Shown piece after piece: positions 54,995-64,000 of a stretch of 64,000 bases of DNA; the first letter of the stretch is position 1, and every line of letters starts with the position of its first letter. Source of the DNA: Cymbomonas tetramitiformis. Lineage: Eukaryota; Chlorophyta; Pyramimonadophyceae; Pyramimonadales; Pyramimonadaceae. Made by a program: the position numbers and the translations under genes. Under the pieces are notes generated by a model. That model made no database searches and had not been told where the DNA came from. It saw only the letters and a program-made list of their open reading frames with translations. The DNA lies in contig LGRX02033486.1 in the NCBI GenBank assembly GCA_001247695.2, forward strand, positions 21,964 through 85,963. The letters run 5' to 3'.

Positions 54995-55766
54995 GTCCTC
55001 GGAAAGACGCTCGGGCAGCACGAATAGCGGCCACGCGTGCACGCTGGTGCGCGATGGACATGGCCGACAGCAGGCTGCAGAATTCTGCGATACCCTAATA
55101 GGGTTCCAAAGCAAAAACCCAACTTTTCGTAAAATTAACAATTTCAAGCGATGAAAAAGCCAAATTGGAGTGAATTTTGACGGGGAAGACGCCGGTGACG
55201 TCAAAAAAGTCGTGCGGCAAGCCAATTCTCCTGCAGAAACGGTGTTGCTGTCCAGAAATGCGAAAGCACGTTTGGGTTCGTGTCGAAAACTTATTTCTTC
55301 GTAAAATCAACCAAATCGGGCGATGTAAATGTCAATTTGGGATAGAATTCGACGAGGAAGACGCCGGTCACGTCAAAAACGTCGTAAACTGAGCCAGTTT
55401 TTCTGCAGAAGGGGCCAGAGAAGCAAAGGCGGTGGAGATGATGTCGAACTCGTATTTTGTGCGTACGCAAAAAGTTGTAGGGTGCTGGTGCTACCCGGCG
55501 CTCGGATGGTTCAACGAGCAAAATGTCCTCGGCCGCGATCGTCAACGGTGGCCAAAGATGAGGAGAGGCTGGTGACGAATTTGCGAAGCTGGTGCTTGAC
55601 GCCAAAAAAATGTTGCGAGAGGCGCTGGTGCAGCCCCAAGGACCAAAGCCGCCTACCAAATGCCACGAAAATAATCCAAGTGGAACAGGCCCATAACCTG
55701 ATGAAGAAAGAGATATATATGAATATATATATATATATATAACTGCAGGGGCGGAAACGGACTACA
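54995..55766. other. Flanking DNA with a two-copy 170-bp repeat
   Basis: 55129-55200 and 55299-55380 are diverged copies around CGTAAAATNAACNAA and GAAGACGCCGGTNACGTCAAAAA. The end (55698-55765) is the second copy of the 66-bp segment at 50677. No gene. Confidence 0.5.
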
Positions 55767-56338
55767 TGTTAGATATATTGTTCCGCAATATATCGGGTTG
55801 TCACTGAATAGTTTTCATACAAGTGTAAACTGATTATAAAGATAAACGAATATAATGCATCTATGACCTAGGTATCTGTCACCAAGTACTGTACGAGTAC
55901 TGGTACAATCAAACGGAGTCATGCAAGTTATGACCTACGGTGCACTGAATCCAACACACCACCCTGTAACTGTACGGAGTGCTGTTCAGGTGGCAGAGAG
56001 CGACTCATAGATAAAGTCCGAAACAACAAACAGCTAGAAGCTGGAAACTGCTAGAGGGAGGCCTGTGCTTTAGCCAGGGCGGTCCCTTTCTAAAATTGCT
56101 GCCAGGACATTGCTTTCAAGCTAAGTTCCTACAGCCAATCTCAAAGCTACTCAGCCACTTTCAAAGTGGTCCACAAAGCTGCAGAGTTCGCCAGAGTTGA
56201 AGAAGTTGTAAATGTCAAAGATGTGCAACCAGAACCAGAGTCCAGAAGCCATAGTCCAGAACCAGAGTCCAGAAGCCAGAGTCCAGAACCAGAAGCCCGA
56301 ACCATAATCCAGAAGCCAGAGTCCAGAACCACATGCGT
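55767..56338 (-). mobile_element. Truncated inverted relative of element 1 (3' end only)
   Basis: 55767-55956 is a diverged LTR of the element-1 family on the minus strand, with TGTTAG and CCAACA at its ends. It is followed (in minus orientation upstream) by CAGGGTGGTG, the 3' untranslated region and the last coding codons, including the VDHFESG-like end near 56160-56180. It stops exactly at 56338, where the LTR of element 3 begins, so element 3 is inserted in it. Confidence 0.75.
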
Positions 56339-56523
56339 TGTTGGATATACCCCTAGGACCCGGGATATATTCACTCAGTGATCGGTTTTCTCAGAATGTA
56401 TTAAAGTTGATAAGAAGTTAACCCGATATAACGGGCATAAACAGTTAGGGTTCAGGTTCGGGTGACAGTCATACACGCTACTATAGGAAGAGTCACAAAG
56501 TAAGCGGTGTGACCATTCCAGCA
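56339..56523 (-). repeat. 3' LTR of element 3
   Basis: 185 bp, plus-strand start TGTTGGATATACCCC and end ATTCCAGCA. It matches 63829-64000 with few differences (a 3-base deletion near 56412-56416 and single substitutions). Confidence 0.8.
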
Positions 56524-56527
56524 CACC

Positions 56528-56727
56528 TGCTGGATGTGACACCCCGTGTGTGTGTGTCACAGTCCTCTGTCTGTACTAGTACTCCGTACAGTACGGCTGT
56601 CACAGGTTTAGGGTTTCCGGCTTAAGCCGAGGTACACTCAATCTAACGGCACTTCTTATGTTATCTTAAGTGTAAGCATTCTGTGTTCTCACCACCTCAA
56701 TATATAGTCAGCACTATATATCCCACA
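56528..56727 (+). repeat. 5' LTR of element 2
   Basis: Starts TGCTGGATGTGACACC, ends ATATATCCCACA. Contains the palindromic GTACTAGTACTCCGTACAGTAC segment in its first half, similar to element 1. Confidence 0.92.
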
Positions 56728-56735
56728 GGTTATGG
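56728..56735 (+). other. Primer-binding site of element 2, half-tRNA-Met type
   Basis: GGTTATGG, complementary to CCATAACC of the initiator tRNA-Met anticodon loop. Confidence 0.6.
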
Positions 56736-57118
56736 TGCGCCAGGCACCTTCCACTACTTTTGATTGCATGAGTGGCTAAGCCACTCCGCTTGGTGGGGCG
56801 TTGGGGGCCCAATTTGATGTCGTGATTTTCGCAGTTGCGGTCGAGAGCTAGTTTACGGGCGGATTGATTTGGTATCGCTGCAGCGTGCGCCTACCTGGGA
56901 TTATTTTGTATTGTCCGCGTTGGATTTCACTCGACTAGAACTTGATCAATTTTTGTCGTGAGTTTCCTTGGCCGCCGCGTTACGATCTTGCAATTTCACA
57001 GTTACGGCTCCTTAATTATCCGTTCCGACACTGCATCTTACGGCTCTCGACCCTCGCTTTTCTGTATTCTCCGACATCGGCCCTCTACCCCGACGCTCCC
57101 ACCTATTGGATTCTCAAC

Positions 57119-59409
57119 ATGAGTGTAAATTCTCACGTCACGCCTCCCTTGGGGGCCAACAATCGCATTCGACTAGACACGATTTTTTCACGCGACGTCG
57201 GGTCTCGCTAGAGACCGACGCCAAATTCTCCAGCTGTCAATCTCACGGCTCCGGACCGGACTCGAGCTGCGGCTGTCCAGAATTCCACTTGGGACGTCGA
57301 CATCATCAAGAGAATTTCTCGCGACGCCTTGGGCTCCAAGGAGGACACCTTTCATGGAGACGAAGTACGCCGTAACACGCTCTGGACATCTATTGTGAAG
57401 TCCTTGCAGCGCAATTTCGAGCAGAAGGACCCCAACAACGCCGCTCTTTTTTATTTGGCGGACACGCAAAAGGAGGTCAACGCCATCTTCAATGCCGTCC
57501 TCTTCTCGACTTTGACATCGTTGACTTCCCCTAACTCACCCGCGAGGCGTTGGGTTGAGGCCTCGGGACGGGCTTCGCCTCAGGATGGCAAGCGTGCCCT
57601 TCTGGAAGTGACCAAGAGGTTGATCCCTCGCGTGGTTCGACCTCTTGGGCATTACGAGGAGCTTTGCTCCATTTATTTCGACGACAAGAAGGACCCCGAC
57701 CCCCTTATCCAAGATTTCGACGCATGCTTGACTGCTATTGGCAACGGCGCCTCTGGGCCTCTCGACGACATGATGGCCAAGAAGCAACTTCTGGCTTCAC
57801 TCGACCCCGAGTTCTACGACAAAGTGGTTACCCCGCTTCGTCTCGACGTTGAGTTGGCCAAGGTCGAGCTCGAAGACATCTACGCCCACGTCCTCGAGGT
57901 TTGGGATGCCAACGCCGGCAGGAACAAGCACGTGCCCTTCGTGGACAAGTCCAACGTGCTGTACTCTGGTCTGCCGTCCGACGTTGACGTGAAGGCCTTA
58001 ATCAAGGAGTTTCAATTCCACATCGACGCCGCCAACAAAGTCCTTGCAACGCTCTCCGACGAGGATGCGCACGACGAGCCGGCGACTAGGTGGCCGACTC
58101 CGGCTACGGCCAAGCCTACGGGCAAGCCAGGTGTGCACTTTCCACCTTCCTCCTGGCGTGACCGCCAGAACCGTCGGGGAGATGGGAAGTTTCACGGGCG
58201 AAAGCGTGATTGGCAACACCGCTTTGCCGCTTTGCCGCTTCGCCCCTTCCCAAGGGCGGGAATTGGCAGCAAGGCGACCGGCGCCGCAACAACGACAAGA
58301 GGAACTTCGGCATGCACTCCGTCTCCTTCCACGTCGTCTCCAAGGCCTTCGTTCCGGAGTGTTTCCGATGCCCTCCGGGATTTTGGCATGACTCCGCGAA
58401 TTGTCCCACCGCCGACATCGAGTGCGACAAGTGCGTGATTGAGCAAGCCGACGACGCCGACGGTCTCGTGTCCGCCTTCCAGACCGCGTTCGACACTGAG
58501 GACGACACCGCCTTTGCTCGACTCTGTGCCCAACATGATCATCCCTTGGTTCGGCAGGACGAGGAGCCCTTCACGTTCTCCGAGGACTTTGACGTGGGGC
58601 TCCGAGCACAGTACGCGGGATTGACGCCCACCCAACCCTCACTCCTTGCTACCCGCGTGCACGAAGCACGCACCGCTCTCCGTGAGCTCAAACAGGTGGC
58701 TGGCGGTGCTGAGTCCGACACTCAGCACTTTCCAATGGTCCACTTCGGTTCGGCCACGCCCTCCGTGATCGACGATGCCGTCGTGGAGCATGAACCGGAA
58801 GTGGCGATCGAGACCGAGAAGGACGCGTTACTTTACCCAAAGCAGTTCGTTGACGGTGAGCCGCCCTTCGAACAGTCTTTTATGGACAACATGTCTGTGA
58901 AATTGGGCTTCTTCGAGCCCGAGCCGCAGGTCTCACTTAATTCCTTCAATCCCCTCCCTCCGTATATTTCTTCCACGCATGATTCCGCTAGCGTGGCTGA
59001 CACGGAGTCCGACAGCGAGGACTTGCATGATGCCGTACCACCACCTGCTCCACGGGTTGGTGGTGTACGGGCACCTTCAGTCGGCACATTCCTCACGGCA
59101 GCAGCTATCCCCGCTTTGTTTCTGTGTGTGAGCATCGCCATGATCGGCACCGTCACCGCCACTGCACTTTGTGATGTGGAGATTGCTCCACGGTCGGTGG
59201 TGTACGGTGACTACTCTGATTATCAGAATGGCACAGTGGGCTACTTCACTGACCCCGACCTTCTGGACACTGGACCGGCTGACTTCTACAACATCTTCAA
59301 TCTGGACTCTGACTGTTTCGGCAACTACAATCTGGACTTCCAATTTGAGAACTACAACAACTACAATCTTTGTGAACTCTGCTCTGTGGACCACTTTCAA
59401 GGTGGCTAG
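57119..59409 (+). pseudogene. Gag-like protein of element 2, one stop and one frameshift
   Basis: ATG 57119, TAG at 57209, then open to a frameshift near 58225-58245 where CGCTTTGCC is duplicated relative to element 1; the frame 58210-59409 continues. It aligns with element 1 throughout: N-terminus (RIRLDTIFSRDVGSR), capsid-like domain (RRWVEASGRASPQDGKRALL), basic linker, zinc-knuckle-like C-x2-C-x5-H-x4-C at about 58360-58407, acidic region, transmembrane segment (59080-59170, FLTAAAIPALFLCVSIAMIG) and an Asn/Tyr-rich tail ending in CSVDHFQGG. No protease or pol. The identical LTRs indicate very recent movement despite the breaks. Confidence 0.75.
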
Positions 59410-59611
59410 AGTTACTGTCAGAAGCCTAGTAGCACCGCTAGATCTGTATCACGGGCACAGCAGCCTTCAGTGTGTAGTGCTAGCTAGTAGTGGGATCGCC
59501 CTGGCCAAGAGCACAGGCCCCCACTAGAAATTTGTTTCCACCGCTTGAGATGGTGTGTTTTGTTTCCCTAACAATCTGCCTGTTCCACCCTAACTCTTCC
59601 TCCGTAATAGT

Positions 59612-59622
59612 ACAGGGTGGTG
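59612..59622 (+). other. Polypurine tract of element 2
   Basis: ACAGGGTGGTG abutting the 3' LTR, identical to element 1. Confidence 0.6.
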
Positions 59623-59822
59623 TGCTGGATGTGACACCCCGTGTGTGTGTGTCACAGTCCTCTGTCTGTACTAGTACTCCGTACAGTACGGCTGTCACAG
59701 GTTTAGGGTTTCCGGCTTAAGCCGAGGTACACTCAATCTAACGGCACTTCTTATGTTATCTTAAGTGTAAGCATTCTGTGTTCTCACCACCTCAATATAT
59801 AGTCAGCACTATATATCCCACA
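59623..59822 (+). repeat. 3' LTR of element 2
   Basis: No difference from the 5' LTR was seen in 200 bp; followed by ACACC. Confidence 0.92.
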
Positions 59823-60038
59823 ACACCACCTAGTGTGGTGACTGGCCAGCCGAAGTGGAAACCCGTGAACAAACACCATCTACAGCGGTGGAAATTGAGG
59901 TCTAAGGGAAGGCCTATCCTTTCTGGCAGGGCTGTCCCCAGTCAAGAGTTGCAAATCTGAAATCCGGCCCGTGATCGGTCCCCTTTGCACATACAGCTAC
60001 TGTCAATTTCACTGTACAGGAGCGGCATGATCAACTTG

Positions 60039-63000
60039 CTAGCCACTAGTTGGCGGTGGCACTGCCGTGCTAGCCCGCAGCACAGTCATGGTGCCGTGAA
60101 TTGAAGTTCCCGATGCCGTGATTGAATCATTCGTAGAGCTCCAGAAGAAATCTGAAAAGTCCCGATCGTCGTGCGAGGGATCTTCCCCGTCCTCCTCGTC
60201 TGTAGTAGGGCCCGGTGAGTAGTCCGGTGACGGTGGGGCATCCCAATACAGCGGTGGGGGGGGCGGGTACACCGGGATGTAAAGCCCGATCGGTGCATTG
60301 TGAAGCCCCTGCCGAGCACGGTGCCGGCCGTGCCGGCGCGGCGGAATAGCAGCCGGCTCCGCAGGAGGCAATGCAGGCTCGCTGGTGGCTGCCTCAGCAG
60401 CACCACCGACCTCCAGGCCGGTGTGGTCCGGTGCACATGCCTCGCCAAGAGTGGCAGCCGAGATTGGCGCCGCGGTGGCGCACACACAGAAGCATGCACA
60501 AACCAGCACCGCAATTGCCGAAGAGCGGCCAAACCCCCAAGGCGGTGCACCGCATCCCCGACGAGATGCTGGAGGCTGCGGGACCGCATCCTCACCGTCA
60601 ATAGGGTCATACCCAGCTGCAGGCCCGTCCGCGTCGCCGTCGCAAGAGTCGGTCTCCGACTCGGCGTGCATGAACCGCATCGCCAAGTCCTTGCCCTCAG
60701 CCGTGATCGAGAGTCCCCCCATCTGCGCGATCCGGTCCGCAAAGCAGAGGTCGGGCTCGTGCGCGTGCATGGGGTCCACCGGCATCATGTCACTGGCGTC
60801 GGACGCCTGCGACTCGTCCGGGTAAACATGCGTGATCGCCGTCGGCGGTGGAGCCGGCGGTGGGTCCTCCCGGACATGCGTGCAAGCGGCAGCCGAGATC
60901 CCGCTCTCGACACCACCTACCGTGAAGCCCCCCATGTGGGTGGCAGGCTGTCAGTAGGGCAGGAAGTCATGCAACGCACCATCCTCCCGCTCCGGCCCGA
61001 GCCCGAAGGCACACGCCGAAACGCCGTCGAGCATCTCCGGCCTGCCCCCCGCCAGAAGGCAGAGCGCTGCGAACCGCTCGCCGTCGTGCTCGTCCATGGC
61101 CGTCTGAAACTGCTCCGCCAGCAAGTCGTTCTCGATGTCACCGAGGGAGAAGCTGTGGAAGCTTCCCCCAGCGCCGTGCTTGCCGCCGTTCGGGCAGTCG
61201 CGGTGCCAGTGACGCGCCTCGTCCGTCTTGCACGCCGAATTTTGGCAGAATGGAATGAAGTCGCCGCTGCCTTTGTGAAAGGCAACGCGCTTCCTCCCCT
61301 GCGACTGCGACCAGTTCCCCCCCGTCGGGAGGTCACCTGCCGCAAAACGAACACCGGAGCCGCCTCCCCCGTTGCCGATCTTGTGCTTGTCCGCTCGCGG
61401 GGTAAATCCCCGCCCGTTGACCTTGTCCGTGAGGACCTTCAGCTGCCGCTTCACGTCGAGGATGATGGCCGTGAGGTCGGACAGCTGCGAGGTGTCACCG
61501 TCAGCGGTCACGGCCGCCGCAGACAGGGTGTACGCGGCAGTGTGCGTACCGGCTGTGACGTGTCGGGCGTAGCACTCGAGAACCCATTGCTGCATGGTGA
61601 GGAGGTCCACGGCCGCCCGCTGCTGGTGCGTGAAGAGCCTCGACACCACCGGCGCGTAGAATCCAGGATCCAGCGCCGCGAGGAACAGCTCCTTCACCTC
61701 GTCATCGTCGAGGGTGTTGCGCCTCTTGGCGGACCGCAAGGCCGCGTTGAAATCCGTGATGGACTCGGACGGGTCGGTGTAGGCCTTGAAGCGGACGCCA
61801 AGGAGGTCCGATGTCCCCTGAAAGGGTGCACCGGAGTCCAGCAGTCGCCGTGCGAGCTCCAGAAGGGCTCGCTTGCCGTCCAGCGGGTGCAATGTCGCAG
61901 AGGCCTCGAGCCAGTCACCCGCCGGAGAGGCGGGACACACGATGAGCTCGAGCGTTGAAAAAGGAAGTTTGTTAGCCTCGGGTCGGACGGCCAACGAAGC
62001 GTCCTCCAAGTCGAAAAGGGGCGCAAAAAGGCGTCCTCCGCCTCGAATGCCTCCTGGAGAGCAGGCACCAGCTTGGAGAGAAGCACCTGCGCATTGGACT
62101 CCGTTCCCGTGAATCGGTCATGCTTCTCACGGAAACATTTCCGGATCACGTGCTTCGCCACGCTCTCGTCGAAGCGCTCACGGGTGAGCGAGCGAACACC
62201 CGCCAAGAAAACAACCTGGGCGGAGTTCGCAGCCGGAACACCGGTAGGTGCCGGCGTAGCCGGCGTGACGGAGTTACGGGCAGCAGCGGAGTCGAAAATT
62301 GTAGTGGCTACTATCCAAATTCATGGTCCTCCCACAAGGACCAACGCGCGATGACTATTATGAGTGCCACATGGGTCTTTGAGGCGTATACGTGCGTTTG
62401 GCATCATATTTATGAGTCAATTGAATAATTTCCCCTACAGGATCGTCCACGCGTGTGCTAGAGGGGCGTGCTTAAAGGGTGCGCTTTTGATATGTTTTTT
62501 ATCGAAATCGTCGAAAAAAAGATGGTCCTCCCACAAGGATCATAGTCTTTAAGCGTCCTAGCGGTTGCATGGTGCGCGGTGTTTGCCGCTCATGGTCGCA
62601 CACCTTGAGTTTATGACCAAATATGAAAACTTAGTTGGATAGTCCACACTCTAGTCGCCATCTGAGCTCTCGTTTACCGTGGCGGGTGATCACTCCCGAG
62701 TGAAATAAGGATTTTGTGACTTTTGCACTTCTAATTTTCACTTCGCGTCAAGCTAACGAGTGCACATCGCTCACATACTTGCCCATATGGCTTATGTTAA
62801 GCTGTCAAAAAATCATTTTATGGATATACTTCAAAGGTTTAAGCACCATACGCTCCTACCACACTATGAATGCACTCTAGCGGGCATCGTGGATAATGGG
62901 TCATGTTTGTACCGATTATCCCATTCCGGCTAAAAAAATCGACTAAAAAGGTGTACGGTTGTTAATAAGCATTAGAGTTGGCCAATATATGCACTCCAAC

Positions 63001-63409
63001 ATGACGCATGACCCAAATATGATGGGGAAATGTGTATAAGATCGATATGATCGCATGGACGCAGGTGTAGCCTGCACATACTATTCCCCAAAAATTATTG
63101 AAGATATCGTATATTTTTGTGCCTTTTTGAATTTTCAAAAAAATGCAATCTGAAAAAGTTGAGGATGCTTGTCGCAAATGCGAACGCCATGGATATATTG
63201 GGTGGATCCAGGCCGGACCAAGCATCGAAGTAATTAATATATGTCCCATTGATACTAAAAATCATTCGGCGCGCCTTCTAGATCCGAACCAATGCCCAAT
63301 TAAATTCTTGCAACATTGGTCCTTGTGGGAGGACCATAATCGATTATGGTCCTCCCACAAGGACCATGGGATAGTAGCCAGTAGCTAAGGAGCGTCGGCG
63401 AGACGCCAT
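60039..63409 (-). pseudogene. Gag-like protein of element 3, split by TIR element B
   Basis: The start codon is at 63409-63407 and the first ten codons end at 63380. Removing TIR element B and one copy of its 3-bp duplication restores the frame (…RRRSLA, then TTIFDSAAARN). The coding sequence then runs 62305-60039. There is a shift in the GAAAAGGGG run at 62013-62021 and an in-frame TGA at 60951-60953, after which the frame is open to 60039. Capsid-like domain with DGKRALLELARRLL, basic Gly-rich linker, a degenerate zinc-knuckle-like Cys/His cluster near 61240-61190, acidic region, transmembrane segment (about 60530-60455, AIAVLVCACFCVCATAAPIS) and an acidic/Ser-rich tail unlike those of elements 1 and 2. 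Same family, but the most diverged and clearly non-functional. Confidence 0.7.
62306..63379. mobile_element. TIR element copy B, 1.07 kb, non-coding
   Basis: Ends GGCTACTATCC...GGATAGTAGCC, flanked by AGT on both sides, which supports a 3-bp target duplication. It has the subterminal palindrome TGGTCCTTGTGGGAGGACCA, then CATAATCGATTATG, then the inverse copy at 63318-63364, plus single motifs at 62322 and 62522. It is the inverted homologue of copy A. Terminal GG and 3-bp duplication are compatible with a PIF/Harbinger-type family, but no transposase is present. Confidence 0.8.
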
Positions 63410-63828
63410 ACTCGAGGTCAATCTAGTCGCAACCATGGTGTAGAAGACTGTAGAGATGAAGCGCGAGGGCAAGAGGGGCGAGGTGCGGAAGGAGGGGCGG
63501 CCAAGAGTCGAAATGCGGTCGTCGAGGAATCAGTGGAAAGCTGCGGCGCGCAAAGGTCTCCAAACGTGCATGTGGATTGAACAACGCGGCCAAGGAACGT
63601 GGTGTCGGATCCGACCAAAATCCCAACGTCTACCAACGCGTAGCAAGGAAAAATATAAGCGGCCACGTGCACGAGCTCTCCGCAGATCCAATCAACCAGT
63701 CATGCAACTAGGTCATACCGCTCCGCCGCGCCTCTAGAGGAGCCCCTCACCCCATCTCAATCGTCGGTGTTTAGCCTGACATGGCCAAACTTCGCAGTGT
63801 CTAAATAAAGAGTGCGTGGGGCCAAACC
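63410..63828 (-). other. Leader of element 3
   Basis: Between the gag start and the 5' LTR. It begins next to the LTR with GGTTTGGCCCCACGC, a degenerate counterpart of the GGTTATGG primer-binding site of elements 1 and 2. Open frames here (63418-63737) are in untranslated leader. Confidence 0.5.
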
Positions 63829-64000
63829 TGTTGGATATACCCCTAGGACCCGGGATATATTCACTCAGTGATCGGTTTTCTCAGAATGTAATAAAGTTGA
63901 TAAGTTAACCCGATATAACGGGCATAAACAGTTAGGGTTCGGGTTCGGGTGACAGTCATACACACTACTATAGGAAGAGTCACAAAGTAAGCGGTGTGAC
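63829..64000 (-). repeat. 5' LTR of element 3, cut by the window end
   Basis: 172 of an expected 185-188 bp, matching 56339-56510. Reads TGTTGGATATACCCC from its inner end. Confidence 0.8.

Larger units (their letters stand above)
56528..59822 (+). mobile_element. Element 2: gag-only LTR retrotransposon, complete and young
   Basis: LTRs 56528-56727 and 59623-59822 (200 bp each) read as identical. Perfect 5-bp duplication ACACC (56523-56527, 59823-59827). Primer-binding site GGTTATGG at 56728, conserved leader motif, gag-like gene, ACAGGGTGGTG before the right LTR. No pol. Inserted at the edge of the 3' LTR of element 3. Confidence 0.92.
56339..64000 (-). mobile_element. Element 3: gag-only LTR retrotransposon, minus strand, with nested insertions
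   Basis: 3' LTR at 56339-56523 and 5' LTR from 63829 to past the window end. Body 59828-63828 holds a gag gene of the same family as elements 1 and 2. Element 2 is inserted 4 bp inside the 3' LTR, within the polypurine region, and TIR element B is inserted in the first codons of gag. The 5-bp sequence before the left LTR is TGCGT; its partner should follow the right LTR outside the window. Confidence 0.75.

Noticed and set aside
59280..59300. DTG in the tail of the element-2 gag as a protease active site
   Set aside because: No surrounding retropepsin strands, and the residue triplet is absent from the aligned tails of elements 1 and 3.

Overview
The window is repeat-dominated nuclear DNA from a eukaryote, most likely a unicellular alga. 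The evidence is nested LTR retrotransposons, TIR elements with eukaryotic-type target duplications, exon-like ORFs ending at GT/AG splice signals, intron-like minisatellites, and a Ty3/gypsy-type retroelement carrying a cytosine-methyltransferase-like segment, a combination reported from algae and dinoflagellates. A prasinophyte green alga is my best guess; the sequence alone does not prove it. There is no bacterial operon organisation. A 158-base assembly gap lies at 3336-3493.

Region 1 (1-15240) is AT-rich and almost free of coding sequence. It holds two related non-coding LTR elements of LARD type, one inserted in the other. The inner one (4027-14256) is complete: two LTRs, TG...CA ends and a perfect 5-bp target duplication ACAAG. 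The outer one ends with a diverged LTR at 15240; its left end is outside the window.

Region 2 (15241-about 30420, minus strand) is one very long Ty3/gypsy-like retroelement. In coding order it carries four upstream subrepeats, gag, a Cys/His motif, an acidic region with a basic nuclear-localisation-like stretch, a retropepsin-like domain, a long unrecognised region, a multi-pass membrane segment, reverse transcriptase, RNase H and the start of a DNA cytosine methyltransferase. It is cut by nested DNA transposons (Tc1/mariner-like with TA, a 1.08-kb TIR element, a 594-bp TIR element), by a tandem-repeat block, and by frameshifts, several of them in homopolymer runs. The outer LARD interrupts its 3' end.

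Region 3 (30421-36420) has no recognisable gene. It contains a piggyBac-like TTAA element and a triple array of identical 20-bp palindromes spaced 31-32 bp. Region 4 (36420-49870) is GC-rich. It looks like intron-rich host genes on the minus strand with large expanded minisatellites between short plausible exons, followed by a well-supported intronless plus-strand gene for a secreted cysteine-rich protein (49330-49839) with a perfect stem-loop just after its stop.

Region 5 (51604-64000) is the most striking part: a family of gag-only LTR retrotransposons. Element 1 (51604-54989, TSD CCGAT) and element 2 (56528-59822, TSD ACACC, LTRs identical by eye) are complete. Element 3 (minus strand, 56339 to beyond the window) is split by element 2 and by a TIR transposon. 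A truncated inverted relative of element 1 (55767-56338) is the probable host of element 3. All three gag proteins share a capsid-like domain, a zinc knuckle or a degenerate version of one, and an unexpected C-terminal transmembrane segment with a short tail. None has protease, integrase or RT. Elements 1 and 2 carry a primer-binding site matching the anticodon region of initiator tRNA-Met, as in copia. They must be mobilised in trans. All statements rest on reading by eye; no database search was run.
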